In this document: positions 13,401-28,400 of the stretch, piece by piece | Layout of the letters: every line of letters begins with the position of its first letter | Position numbering within the stretch: position 1 is the first letter of the stretch | NCBI GenBank assembly: GCA_009741485.1 | Contig: CM019216.1 | Location: 51,223,943 to 51,287,942 of the forward strand | Direction of reading: 5' to 3' | Origin: Malurus cyaneus samueli | Taxonomy: Eukaryota; Chordata; Aves; Passeriformes; Maluridae | Length of the DNA: 64,000 nucleotides | The notes under the pieces: generated by a model | Told to the model about the DNA's origin: nothing | Seen by the model: only the letters and a program-made list of their open reading frames with translations | Databases searched by the model: none | Position numbers and translations under genes: made by a program

Positions 13401-16400
13401 CCTGTGGAGACTGGAAGGGAGATTTTATTTTAGTTGGTTCCAGTGAAATCCATTTCTGTTATGTGTTAAGTTTCTGGCAGAAACACTGCTACAGTGTTTC
13501 CAGTTGCAGGGCCACATTTTTGAGTTTGGAGATTGGTAGTACTTCTGGAGCAGTGAGCAAGTTCTTTTTGGTTTTTTGGTTGGATAATCTTTGTAAGAAG
13601 AAAGGAAAAGTATAAGTTTTAGCTGCTGATTTCACATACCCTGTACATTAGACTTGCTTACAAGTTCTGTGCACTGTATATATAATTTTTTTTCCAGCTA
13701 GGTTACAGGCTTCAGGAGGAAAGTGACTGACTAAAGGAAAGTTGGCTTTGCATTGCCTTATTTCTTTCCCTGCTATTACCTTAGGATGGGAGAGCAGGGT
13801 TGGAGGGGCTGGGTGTTTCTTCAGTGGGACTGCTTTAGAGATAAGGAGTACCAAACCCACCCGATGGATCACCTGAGCATCTTGGCTTGTTCTTCATTTT
13901 TTGGGCGTTTGAAATCAGGCCTTGTTGTGACTTTTCTGTGTGTGCCCTGCTGCAAACTTCAGCCCCTTTGGACAGGGCTTGCTCTGCCAGTCTCCAAGCA
14001 GAGGAATTGGGCTGGCTTACGTGCCCACCACTGTGCCAGCCTGCAAACCTTCCTGCTCAGGAGGACTTCCTTGGCCTGGTTTATAGCCCCATAATGAACA
14101 TGTCTACTATTTGGGGGAAACTTTCTTGAAATGAGTGATAGGAAACTATTTCTCAGAGTCTGTCTTTTAATATTCATTTTCTGTTTGTTCAGATTTACCA
14201 AGTCTCCAGTGTTACTATTTTCATTGGATGGCTTCAGAGCAGAATATTTGCAGACTTGGGGTGGACTTCTACCTGTTATTAGCAAATTACGTGAGTAGTT
14301 TCTTTGTCTAAGAAATATTATGATGTCTTACCTGAAAAAAACACAGATGCAGCTTTGCTTACTCTTTCAAATCCTCACTCTTCTGCCATGAATGTGGAAG
14401 TTGTTGCCCTCAACAGCCATGCACAGACAACTTGAGGTGTGGAAGAGTGGAAGGGCAAGAAAGAGAGAGAGCATAAGGAGAGGACCCTTTCGATTTTCAG
14501 TGGAATGTTATAAATTATGGCTCCTGTTACATTTAGGAGGTGGATGTTTTCTTGCTGAGGTTACTTTATTTCTTTGAAATAGAAATAGATCCTTTTTACT
14601 CTATAATGCATATCATCTAATATTTAGCTGGAATGGCTTTGAAAATGGAAAGCAATATAGAAAGCATTTGATTATATTTGGAAAAAGAATACAGAGAAGG
14701 AAGAGTCTAAGAAGAGACGATACAGAAGGGCTGATAGAAATGTGATGAATCCAAGAAAGCCTTAATTTAAGAAACATTTCCAGAACAAATTTTCCCCAGC
14801 TTTTTTAGTGTCCTCCTTGATTTTGTAGTGTCTAAATAATTTTAGTTACTTTTCCTGTTTCTGTTTTGGCTGTGGTCTGTAGAGAACTGATGGTATTTTC
14901 TTGTCTGAAAAATACGCCAATCTTCTTGACATTCATAAATTACTACCTGGGGTGCCTGGTTTCAGTTTGACTAAAAATAAATCAGTAAAAATACTGCTTT
15001 TTTATACAGTGGTTGTTACAACTTGAAGTGTTCCAGAGGATAACAATTCGCAGATGTATTTGAGGTTTTGGTTTCTTTTTAATTTTGTTCCATGCTAGAA
15101 TAAAACGAGGCGTTTGCAAAGTTTTCATTAGATGCAGTTAAAAAAATTAGACTGGGAGAGACTTCTGGGACATTGTTAGGAGAGGCTGGCTAGTAAAAAT
15201 TATTCTGGATCTGCCTGAGATAAAAGATGGCAGTGTCACAAAGCATCTATAGTTCTTCTGTTCTGCGGTATCCACTTCCTCTTGTAAAGTTTCTTCATGC
15301 TTTGGCCTGGATAGACTGCAGTGACTTCTCTCATTGACTTGTATGACAAAATTGTATTTCTCTTTGCACTGAACCCATGATTAATTCTGACCACTAAGAA
15401 ATACAAATATCTTTGTATCTTCATCAAGGTAGTCTCATTTCTCCAGAACTATGAATTTTTAATGTTCAAAACTTATATTTTTAAAAGGTTCTAATATCAG
15501 AATGCCTAATAATACATCCTTTAAACAGTACAAAATAAGGAATAATCTGGGGCAAAATATTAATTCTACTTTATGTTTACAGTTGTACAGTACTGTTAAG
15601 CATTTTTTGGTAATATGCTAGAAGGCTTTTGCAATACAATATACTATGGGATCTTCAGCTTTCTTTTTTTCCCTCAGAATAAAATAGTGGGTGAAATACT
15701 CAGATAAAGAAAATTTTCTTTAGCAACAGAAAAATATTCTCATGAATGAAAATTTGTGTCACTGAGGTGTATATCCCATAACACTCTGAGGGTTTGTGGC
15801 TTCAAATCTCTATGTGCTTCATGTTTTATGTGTCCAAAAATGGTGGAAGCAGTCAAATTGTAAAGAGAAACTTCTAAATGAGTGAGTAAATACTCCTGCA
15901 GAATTTTACTGTTCGGGAAAGGGTAATGAAATCCATCCCTCTGTTGTGATAGGTAACAATAGTGGATAAAATGCTTGACAGTTGCTGAAAATTTGTGCTA
16001 AGTGCTTTCAGAGTTTATAGCAATCCATTTATTTATAGAACTATTAAATTTTCAAAAAGAGAGAGTTTAAGAATGGCAGTATTTACAAAGCAGTGGACAG
16101 CTACTCACATTCAGTAACTAATTGGACTGCCTGGTTCTTTGTTAAATTTGAACCATGTTAAATACTTGGATTTTCATCTTTAATGGATTTGATGACAAGT
16201 CCTGAATTCTGATAGGTATAAGTATTTCCATTATCTGGTCCTGTTAATTTAGCCACGCCTACAGTGATATTCTGGTGTCTTCTTGAAGAAATCTGTCAGA
16301 CTAGATGCTTATAAAACAATATAATAATTTCATTTTTAGCAAGTTTTATTATACATTTGCTCTCCCTGCTACCTGAAATAATTACTCAGCATAGAGCTGA

Positions 16401-19400
16401 GTGGTTGTACTGAGCTCAGGCATAGTCTTACTTTGTACATGTGGTGTTCAGAGAAGACATTTCCATATACAATTGTGCTGTGGCACTTTAAGTTTTAGAT
16501 AAATGATCCTATTGTCTTAAATCATCTTTAGCTAAGGAAACAAGCCAAAAAGAATAGATAATTCTTATGGGAAGTCCTAGCAAAAACCCCCTAGGATTTT
16601 TGGCAAAACTTCTTGATTGTGTTTTTCTCTTACTTCAAAAAGTAAAACAAAACAGAAACCCAACCTCTCCAGCCACCCACACTAAAAAACTAGGATTTTG
16701 GAAAACAGTATCAACAACAGATTTGGAAATAGTTGAAATGTGCTCAATGTTTTCCAGTAATAAAAAAGGTACAAGTGCTTATTTGTTACTACAGAACACA
16801 AATGTGGGAGGAGATGTCTATGTGACTTGAGAGGATTTATTTTTCCAGCTTGGCTTCTTTTTATCTTGATTAGCTCAAATTGATTACTTCAACTGAAATC
16901 TAATCAAAGCGCCAAGCCAATGAGTTCAAAGTGCTTTGACACGACACTTTTTATGTTATCAAGCCTTCAATTTCTGTTTCATTAGTATTATATAAAATTG
17001 CCCAGACTCATAGATGACCCAGTGGTGTTCTTCCTGTAGGGTCATCACTTTAGTTCTTTGTCATCTGTTGAAGCAGTTTTGGTATTTTTTAATGAAGGCT
17101 TTTTTTCTTTCTGAAAATTGGACTCCACACATTTGCTGGTGGAAATTTAGGTCCCTTAAATAAGGTTTACTCAGTTGTTTTGGCCTTTTCATACTAGCAA
17201 ATACCATTCCTTAATTTCCATAAATCCATATAATTTTTATATTGCGATAAAGTTTGAAATTTAGAATAAGAGCTTTAAAAAATATTTTGAAAGCCTTACA
17301 AGCAAGAAAAGAAGACTGAAAAATAAGCAGTGATTTAACAGATGACTTAAAAAGCCAGGCACCACTGTGTCAATGGCCACTTCACTTTGGAAAGTGAAGC
17401 TACCTCTAGGAGCACCTGGGGAGAAGTAGCTGGTTGGTCTCAAGTTGCAGACTGCATTTATTGCATACTAGGGCAACTTTGGAGGGTGTGATTTCTTTCA
17501 TTGTTCATTCTTATCTGTATGTGCTTTTCTCAAGGGCTGTAGGTTTTGCTCATGTGACCATTGCAGTCAGCCATTAGGCATATACAAAATTTGTGTTAAT
17601 AGACATCTAGTCAGCTTGTAAATGAATGGAGGAATAAAAAAAAATAAGTGTTAAGTCCACAATTTTGAAGAATGAAAACTTTCTGGAAATATATTTTGGT
17701 TTTTGGTTTTTTTTTGTTTTTTTTTTTTTTAATAGGTATATTATCTTACTGAGAGAAACTTCCAATATTTTTATTTTAGTAATTTTGCTGACTTTCTTTG
17801 TTCTTCCCCCTAGAGAAATGTGGAACATACACTTCCAGTATGAGACCAGTGTATCCTTCAAAAACCTTTCCCAACCATTACTCCATTGTCACAGTAAGAA
17901 TTCTTGTATATGTTTTCCACTCCTATTCATTATCAAGTTGTCTGCAAGGGAATAATACATTTTGATGCATTATTAAAATAATTGGATTTCTCTTCAGAAT
18001 AGGAAAAAGTATGTATTATATTTATGTAATTTAGGTTAGTAGCTATTCTATAACACTACAGCTAATTGGCCAGATCTAACGTAAGTAAATCTAGCTCTCT
18101 CTTCCAAGACTAGGTGTGAGAATCCCTATACAGATGGAAGGTCATATTACTTTACAACTCCCCATTTGTATAAATATTTCCAACAAATTGCAGTTTACTC
18201 TCTTGAAGTGGGAAATAGTTGCTTTAAGTTGCCAACCTTATTTCACTTCATTAATGTAGCCTGGCATGATGCAAAGATGAGTGTGAAATGAAAGATGTAA
18301 GCATCATGCTGATGATGACTCTGTGATGGACTGTACCCAAGCCTGCATTGAAGTCTTGTAAATTTGCCACCCCTTGCATGAAGGAGGAAAAAGAAAAATG
18401 GAGGTTTTTCAACACAAATGCAGGAAAATGGTTGAAATCCGGGAGATCCGCTTTAGTTTCATCATGCCACAACTGAAATTCAATCAAATACTAGGATCTG
18501 CACTTTCTTATCTTCCCAGTTTGTCAGTGTGTTTGGTAAGTGAGGAGCACAAGCTCAGGGATGAGATGCTTACTTGTGTAATCCTCACTAATCTCCATGA
18601 TTGAACATGCAGCTAGGAGGCATTAATCATGTCCTGCAGCCACATGAGGTGTACAGTACAGGGCTTTATCTCAACTCCTCATTCTTGTGAAAGATAACAA
18701 GGTCCTAATTGTGGTGGTAAAATGTAAGTGGTGGTAGTAAGATGTAAAAAAGAGCCAGTCTGCTTAAAGACAGGGCACAAAGTCTGCTGAAACTACCCAC
18801 GAAGTGGGTGCCTACACTTCTTTCATTGCTCATGTGATGATTATTCCAGCTAGAGCTTTTCCCAATCCCAGTTTGATCCCAAAGAAGATTGCCTAATTTT
18901 TTTTAAATCCCACTGAGAAGTAATTAAGAGTTGGAAGGTAGGGTTTGGATGCTGTTAAATTTGGGTCCTGAGCTAATGGTGGAGTAGCAGTCACCAGCAG
19001 AGTATTCAATGGATATATTTGTCTGAAGTCATGTTTGTGTAGCTGGAAGGTTCTTTTTCTTTATGGCATTACTACAAGGCACACTCTTGATTACAGGGGC
19101 TGTATCCTGAATCTCATGGTATAATTGATAACAAGATGTACGACCCTAAAAGAAATGCATCCTTCACCCTTAAAAGTAAGGAGAAGTTCAATCCACAGTG
19201 GTATCAAGGCCAGCCTGTAAGTATTAAAACCTTTCTGAGAATATTCATCATCCTGTTATGTTAATTAATATCACTTGGATGCATAGTGATGTTGAAAGAG
19301 TACAGAGGGTGCTTCTGAGTCAGCCAAGAAGTGTTACTCAGCATTGTTAGGAACTAGGGCTGAAAAGTAAGAAATGAAACAAAATGTAACAGATTTTGTT

Positions 19401-22400
19401 GAACTTAAACAGAATTTTCTCTAAGGAGAATGCTTAAAAAAGCTAACGTAGCTACCAGTTTTTGGTCTGTTTTTAATATAAGTGGGCTTGCAGTTAACTT
19501 CTCTGAGAAAATCAAAAGACCAGTTAGTTTTAGTAAGAAGAAGCTGTAATACAGGTTTATGTTCTGCCCAAATTACTCGTAAGTCTAAAGAAGGGGTTTT
19601 TAAAGGAATTGCCTCAGCTCAAGCATACACCGATGGCAAAACTGATGAGACTGTCATGAAAATGAAGTGGCATGGAAAAGTTTGAGTGAGCACTAGCCTG
19701 AAAAATAGCAAGGGACCAGATGCAACTATTTAGTAAAGTGGGGAAGAGTAGTTTTTTTTTTTCTTTTTTTTTTCTTGAGGAAAGATCACTCAATACACAA
19801 AGTGTAGACTTTGCAGGCGACTGAGAAGAGACTGAAAAATGAATCAGGCAGAAAACATGCAGAACGCATTAATCTGCAAATCATGAGAGCAGCAGTAAAA
19901 CCAAAAGAAGTGACCAAAATGTAGCTTCTATAAATCAAGAGTATGTGAGGTACAGGCCCTTGGAATATTCCTAGCTCTTCTTGTGTCACTGTTCATGAGA
20001 CATTTCCCCTTCCTGGTGTTCAGCCAAGGTTCTACTATTGCATTTCTACTCATGGTTCTTACCTCTGTCCTGCTCTGCCTGGCATAGCAGCAGCGTGGAT
20101 ATGTTTCCCACAAGGAATCAGGCTACAAAATGTTGGGCTGCAGATAATGGTGACAGGCAAGATTGACTAGAGTGCTCCATGAAACTATTCGTTTTTGGTC
20201 TTGCTGAAGGGTGCAGAGTTGGTGAGGGTGGCAGTGGGGTCTGGCAGTCTCTCAGCTAATTTGGTGACGGGCACTAATGATGGGAAATGTTCTCTGGCAG
20301 ATTTGGCTCACAGCCATGTACCAGGGGCTGAAAGCAGGGACCTTCTTCTGGCCTGGCTCAGATGTAGCAGTGAATGGGACCTTCCCAAACCTGTATGAAA
20401 TATACAATGGGTATGTAAATGCCTGTGTCTCAGAGGAATATTTGACTTTAAAGATTGCAGTGGGAGAGGAGACAGAGAAAGCATACTTTTTTTCCCTCCT
20501 TTTCTAAATAATGTTGTAAAATGGGGAAAAAAAGCTGGGATCCAATTTAATTTTGTTTCAGTATAATGTAGAGTCTTAGTTTAATTACATTTCCATTCCT
20601 CAAGAAATGTTTTATGGTAAGATGTGTGAAAATCAGCCTTAAGCATAACCACCTTTGAAGCTCTAGTGCTTTAGTCTTTCTATTTACAAAAACCTTTTGT
20701 GGCTGGTGTAGAGTATTTCAATCCAAATTTCTCTTACTGTGAATGGATCGGGCTTTGATGTGATATTGTCTATGAAAACTAAAGTTTTATTTTTGACTGT
20801 AGTTGTCTGTTCCAATTTAAAGTTACTGTCATTGCATTTTAAAAATATTTCATATTAAGGAACTCATATTTTAGTCAGTGATTGCTCTTCACTGCAATTA
20901 AACATTTTCTGCTTAATGAAAATGTTTTTCACATTTATTTAATAATCTCAACTCTTGCCCAAGAAGTCAGGCTTTTCATTTCTATCTTCACAGGATAATT
21001 TTTTCTTCTTGCACCTTTCATATAGGGTGGAATTTTTGGTTCTTGATTTGCTACCTGTAGTTTTTCCCCTAGGAACTGTTGACACATTGTTACTGGAACT
21101 TGTATTAAATACTGAATACTTAGCTTGTGGGTGCCTCATGTTAAAGATCAACATGCTTCTTGTTGGCCTACTTCAGTAATTGATAGAAAGAATCTACTTT
21201 GTGACGTAGTATGAGAACTTGTATTCAGCCTATTTACATTTAAATTACCCAACCCCACTCCTAAACCAAGACTCTTTCAAAACATATTACAGGAATGAAA
21301 GCTGTATGTGACTGCACCTTAAGACTTTGCTTTGTATAATAAGCATAAGCACTACTGGGAGCTTTATTCTAATCATATTTCAGTCATTGGGGGCAATATT
21401 CAAGAGAAATTTAGATCAGGCCATAAACTCTTGTTGAGTCACAGGCAATCAGCACAGAAAAATTTGTATCCTGCTAAATAGCCTGTAATAAATTTTTTTT
21501 TTTCTGCTAAAGTAAATTGATTTTTTTATGTTATGTATGGCTAAAAGATTTAGCTCTTGGAAATACACAGTTGGTTACTACTGTATTATTCTGATGCAGC
21601 TCAATACCCTTTGAAGAAAGAGTGGTGACTGTCCTTCGTTGGCTGCAGTTACCTGAAGATGAAAGGTAAGTTGTATAATTGCAAGTCTGAGCTCCTGTTT
21701 GAATCCTATTGCAATGAATTACTTTGTACACATTATTTCCATTTTAAACAATATCTTGTGCTTTGTTCTAACAATGATAAAATATTATTTAATGCAAGCC
21801 TGTTTCTATGACTAAAAGCTTTTTTAATTAAGTTGCATTTCTCTGTTTCCCTTAAATGTATTTTTCCTTTGAATGACAGCATTGTTTCCAATGTTTGATC
21901 TCCATTGTTGAAATATAATCTCTTCAAACTGTCTCAACATGTATGTAAAATATTACGTTTTTGATACTGTTTGATATAGACCACACTTTTACACTCTGTA
22001 TTTAGAAGAACCTGATTCCTCGGGCCATAAGTTTGGACCAGTAAGCAGTGGAGTAAGTAGTTTCATAGTTTCTTAATTATTTTTTTTTTAAATTTGAAGC
22101 TTTCCTCTGACACTGTAACTTCCATAATTCATGTTAGATTAACTGAGATCATGTGAAGTATGCTCATCCATGATTAACATTAATATAAAGCATATAATAA
22201 ACAGACTATTTAGTGAGCCTAATTTTTATGTTCTTTATTTCAATAACTTTGAAATTACCGAAGCATGTTTGGGTATGTCTTGTATGTTCTTTTATCTGCT
22301 CCTACTAATGGTTCACGTTGATTTTTGGCAGGGATGTGGAATGGTGACATAAAATTTTTATGCTTTCCATTTAGCATGAACAGAGGTTTGCACTACAATG

Positions 22401-25400
22401 TCCAAGTTTTGGTGGTTCAGTATTCATATTACAATTGTCATTTATTTCCTCCTGGTCCTGTGCTAAAGTTAGATTGATATTGGTCTTATCTCCCTGCAGT
22501 TATAATTTATGCCTTCTCAGAAAGAGACTGATAAAAGGAACATTGACCCCATCACAATGTGTGATTTATTGTATAAATAAGAAGTCTTTGGGACTGCTGC
22601 TGTCTTAAAAAGTACTAAACAGCTTTACATTTTAACAAACCAAAGTGCAAAATGAAAGAGAAAAGTTCTTGAAAATTCAGAAAGTTTGTAAAATTCTCCC
22701 GTCTTGAACAATCAGGAAGTTTGGGCACCATAATTAGGTATTTAACTTAAGTGGTGCCAACAGTAAAAAAAACTCTTGCCAATTTCTCTTGAGCTGGGAG
22801 TGGTTACTGTTCATGTAAGGAAGTATCAGATATAATTGGAACTGGAGTACTGGGAACATGATTGAATTTGCTCTCTTTTTCTTTGGTTAATAAGTGGATT
22901 GAAAGTTGTGTATGTCAGGAATGCTCTGGAGATAAAGACCCTGAGGGTTCCATATAATCCCTGCAGGAGCATCTCATCTTTGTTGTCACAAAGCTTACTT
23001 CATTTGAAAATACTCTTTATTTTTTTTTTTTTTTAGCTTAGGAAGTATCCAGAAGAGCTCCAATGCTGTACCTCTGCAAGTGAGCTTGGGCACCAGAACC
23101 CTGATCACAAGCAGTGGTAGACTGGTAGCTCATTCTTTCTTTTTCAGTTTCTTTAAAATAGTTTGACTGGATATTAGTCTCAGAGCACAATTTCCAGTTT
23201 GCTCCAATGTCTCTCCCAACAGGAATTTTGAGGAAGCATATGACAGGCTTGTCTTTCTTTCTTCTATTACACATCAGTATCTGCACCCTGTGGCATTCCT
23301 TATTGTCCTGCATTGTGTCCAAGCACCATGCAGCAAGCATCCTCAATTTCATGCTTTAAAACCACCCTCACTGGTTATAATCTGTGAGATGTTTCTTTTT
23401 TTCTTTGTTCGATTGTTTTTGGTTTTGTTTTTTTTTTTTCCTTTTTTTAAAGCATCTGCAACTGAAATAACACATAAAAATGTGTAGCTGTGTCTTGGTA
23501 TAGTATGGACACAGAAACAAAATTGGGCTAAGAGCTGTATAGTGTAGATATAGCCAGTCTTCTTTACTTGGAGGTAACTCTGAACAGTGAAGGTGCAGTC
23601 TGCAGGCTTTTTTATTTAGTCATATTTAACAGCATTTTTAACATTTACTTTACCTTCCTGTTTTCATTCTGCAGGTCATTACAGCATTACAGAGAGTGGA
23701 CAAAATAGTAGGGATGCTAATGGACGGTCTAAAGCAAATGAACTTGCATAAATGTGTGAACATTATTTTTATATCAGATCATGGTAAATATGATTTTATA
23801 AAACATATCAGAACCTTGAAGAACTGTCTTTATAAAGTAATATTCTGAATTTATACTTGCATGTTTCTGGTGAAGTTAACAAAGCAAGTAATACCTATAA
23901 AATATGTTTTATATTATCAAGATGATATCAGAGGTATTTAGTGTGAGAGTCAGATTTTTTTATGAGGGGGTAAAGAAGTGGAGAACATAGGAAGGACTTA
24001 AATAATTTTCACATTTCATTTCTAATTCCTTTTGTGATCATTATAAGATGATGAAACAAATAGAATAAAAAATGTCAATTGTAAAAAATAAATTTCATTT
24101 TCCTCTGTCTTTTAACTACACTGCACAGCAGCAGTTTGCAAACTGCTGAAGAACTGAAAAAATAAGCCATATCTTCCTTGCAATTATCAGTTCCTTTATA
24201 TGTTATTAGAAGGGTGTGAATATGAAATTTTGGTTTATTTTTTCTAGCTTTTCTGTCTATCTGGAATTATTTTTATAAGTTTTGTATTTAACTATGTTTT
24301 TTTACTTGCTTTCTTGACAAACAAAAAATAAGCACACCATCATGAAGCACAAAATTTACTTGCAAAATTCATTGCCACATGGCATGATACAAATATCTAT
24401 ACAGACTTAAAAAAAATTACTAATGGAGGGTAAACCTGTCAGGAATTATTAAAAGTAAGAGTTCAAATGCAATATGCAACTTGAAGTCCCTTTGACTTCT
24501 GAAAACTGATGAGGAGCACTGGGAGAAAGACCAGTCAATAATGCTATGCTTATCTGGTATTTATCTAGATATGTTACTGAACACTGTATGGTAGGATTCT
24601 GGGCTAAATTAATATTTGGTCTGACCCTTACTAATGCTGTTAGGCTCATAAGAGCGTTTTTCCCTTTAGAGAAGAAAGTTGTCTATTAAATTGGAGAGTC
24701 TTTCTCAGCTGATTGTATTTATCTGTGTGTGTTTTTTTATCTTCTCCTTGGATCAGATGTTTTGGGATTGCTGGTAAAAAGACCACAGAAATTACATTTC
24801 TGACTTCCACAACTAATGTCACATGTCTCTTTTGCAAGGCTACTCTACATTGATATTCCCATTAAAAAATAGAATTTATTTCCTATTACAGGGATGGAAG
24901 TAGGGAGCTGCAGAAAAACAGCATATCTGAACAGCTATCTGGATGATGTTCAAGATTTCATAATTGTACCTGGTCCTGCAGCTCGCTTAAGACCTAATAA
25001 TGTTCCAGATGAGTATTTCTCTTGTATGTAGCTGCTAAAGTAACTTTTGTTATTTGGTTACATGCTTTTGTACTTTATGAACACAAACTTAGGATCCACA
25101 TATTCCAGTAGTAAATTTGAGTGAATGACAACTAGGGATATGATGATGAAGAAGCAATACTGAGTAGTGCCTGCACTTGTGTTCTAAACACAATTTGACT
25201 TTCCAGGTCTGAAATTGTATTTGAATCCCACATATTTATTTTATGGGCTGCCTCACCAACTGTAAATACCTCCCACCATGTGAATGGCATTCCTTTGAAT
25301 AAGATCACTGGTGCTCAAGACAGCGCAAAAATCCTCACCTCATTTCCTAATATATTAGGTTTGGTATAAATGTGCAATATTTCTGTATTAGAGAAATATT

Positions 25401-28400
25401 AGATTGTTACTGTAATTTACATTTGGAGTATTATGTTTCCTTTTATAAAAGTTATAAAAAATTGGCCCAATGGCCTGACAGTAATTGAGTAAACTGCAAG
25501 TAAACATAAATAAGAAAAAATGGAGTAAAAATCAATGAGTCCTTACAAATTTCAAACTCTGATTTGTTAAGCAGTCTCATTTTATGTGAAAATTTAATGC
25601 CTGCAATTTTTTGTACCTTTTAATGTTGAATGCAGGAGTTCCCCTTCATATTTTGTAGAATTTTTTGTGGGGATTGTTTGTTTTTTCTGTCTAGACGATT
25701 GTTCTCTGAGCCCTTGAAAACTTTTAGGCCTCAGCCCCAGTGACTCTAAGTCCTGTTTACTTCACTGCTTAATGCTATTCTAAACTGTTTTAAATGTTTA
25801 CTTGGAGAACATGGGAGTCAAATGCAGTTTCAGGTTCTCCCTGGAGAAGCAAGTTCAGGAAGAGGAAAAGTTCTCTATCTCCTCCTCTGGACATGTGCAC
25901 TGTTCTGCTGGAGTAGCATAGTTGTCTTTGCAGCACTACATGGATCTGTGCAGGAGTGATCAGTGGTTCTCTTGCCAGGGTCATCCTTTATGTGCTTTGG
26001 TCAAGTATTGGACCTATGAGTCAGGACAGAGTAACTGTGAAATGTAGTGGTCCTGTGTTACACGAAATGTCAAACTGCATGATGTAATGGTCCTTTTTGG
26101 CTTGAGTCTGAGCCTCTGAATCCTAGCCAGCCTGTGCTTGACTTTCTTTCTAAGGTTATTTGCTTGACGAAACTGCTGTCCTAGTAGTTGCATTTGTGTC
26201 TTTTTCTTTTTAAGCTCCTTAGCAAGGAAAAATTCGTCTTGATTAAGAGAGCATTAGTTGCTTCTTTTGTAAAAATTTACTTCTTGCACTTTTTTTTTTT
26301 TACTGCGGCTAATAAAATTTAGCATTTAACTTACATTAAGTGAAGTTTAAATAATATAGTTTAACAATTAAAGCTGTAAATAAGTAACCAAGGGGAAGAG
26401 AGGCTGAACTAAAATTTTATTTAAAAAATACCTTGACAGTTTAGTGATTGTCTTGCTCTGTATGGTTTTCAATCTGAAAAAATAATTTCTTACATCCAGA
26501 AATTTATTGAAACTTGACACATGTATTGCGTGATGGGAGTGCTTTTATTTTACATCTGATCTTTTTTAACTTAGGTGACTAATACTTACATATGATTCTT
26601 CCAGTTAATTATGAAGGCGTTGTCAGAAACCTCACAGTAAGTGTTGTCTTATTTCTTGTTCTAGCTTAATTTCTGCTGACATTTACATGTATTTACAGGT
26701 ATTTTTTTAGCATTAGCTGTTTGCTGGTCTGCTTACATGCTATCTGTACTTTGGTTCAGTGACAGGATGAGGGGACGTAGTCTTAAACTGACCAGGAGAG
26801 GTTTAGGTTGGACACCTGAAGAATTCTTTCTAATTTTTTCTAGTTTTTTCTAGTTCTAGGTAGTGTTCAGTCACACTTGGATGATCTCAGAGGTCTTCCA
26901 ACCTTATTGATTCTGTGTGTGATTTTTGATTAAGAACAACAACAACGAAAGTCGTTCCACACAGGGGAAGGTGAAAATTGAATAAGGTGACATATGGCTA
27001 CTGGGTTATGCATTAACTAAGGCCCTGTGCTAATTTCTTTTTACTTTATTGTGTTGCTCCTCAAGCTGGAGAACTTCTGTATCTGGACCATACTAGTTGA
27101 GGGCCATGTCAGTGTAAAGCTCAGCTCTATTGCCAGAACACTGTCTTGCTCGCACCTTTTTGATAAACTGCTTTGAGAGAAGATACTGATTTTTTTTTTT
27201 TCAATTACAGTTAAATGAATTTGCTTTTCCGCTCTCTCCCTGTCTTCTCTTCTCATCCCTGTTCCATGATCTGTTTGCCTTTCATTTGTGCAGATATTGC
27301 TGTTTGTGAGAGCAATGCCATTAGTATAGGGGACTTCACTATTCAAAAATTCCAATATTACAGTAACAATTTTATTTTGGTTTTGTGTTGCAGGTATTTT
27401 TTTTCCTTTTTAAAATCATTAATGGATTTTATTTAATGGAAAAATTTGTCCCTGAGTGACCAATCTAAAAACCCTTTAAATGTCTGTTACCTTCTCAATT
27501 ACAGAGTTGTAGAATTGTTGCAGTGAACAGTCTCCTACCACTTGTTTATATCTTAGTGTAATTCTTTATTAATTCTAAGTAGTACCATTTGTTTCTATAC
27601 AGTTGTAGGCTGTAAGAAAAAAGAAAGCAAATTCTTCTAATAACTATTGAATGTAAAACCAGTCAATATTTGTGATTTAAGTATTCGTTCATATGTCCCA
27701 GACCTTATGACTCCAAACCTGGTGGAGTTAATTGTTTTTAGTGGAAGTTATTGCAGACCATTTGCAATTGATGTACTTTATAAAAACTGTGTATGACATA
27801 AAATACACATTTCACCAAAATTTCCCTATGTTTTAATTTAAACATTTCAGTGCCTAGAAGCAAATCAGCCTTTCAAAGCTTATATGAAACAGCTGCTGCC
27901 CAAGCGTTTCCATTATTCCTTTAATGACCGGATTGAACCACTGCACTTTTATTTAGATTCCCAATGGCAGCTTGCTCGGTAAGTTGCAGTTTTCAGTACT
28001 AGATTGTACAGTAAATAATTTCATGTTTTCTCACAGCTTTTCTCTTCCGAGTGCTTAGAGTTCAGTGATAGCTGTTAGAGTGTGATATCTTTGTTTGTCG
28101 TAGCAAAGGGACATTGCAAAGAAACAATGAATGCATTTTTCCTACAGGATTTGCTGGCTTGGGGAGGCTTAATTCTAAACTGGCATCTATAGGTGTTCAC
28201 CCCACTGGGTATGGAGGTAGTGGCAGGTTAGAAACTTAAGGTCCTCACTTCTTGCTTTGCTCTAGGAATTTCCAAAGTCAGTCCATGAAAGCAGAGCATG
28301 TGAATAATTACTGGGTTAAATCAGTCTTGTCAGTCATTGAGCTCAACGAGTCCATGGTTTTTAATTACCTTACGTGTTTTTGATGAAAATATTTACAAGT

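Larger units (their letters stand above)
17894..23674 (+). other. ENPP1 introns 7 to 11
   Basis: AT-rich introns separating exons 8, 9, 10 and 11. Poly-T runs occur at about 19754-19775 and in the polypyrimidine approach to 23038. I found no interspersed repeat or RNA gene. Confidence 0.65.
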
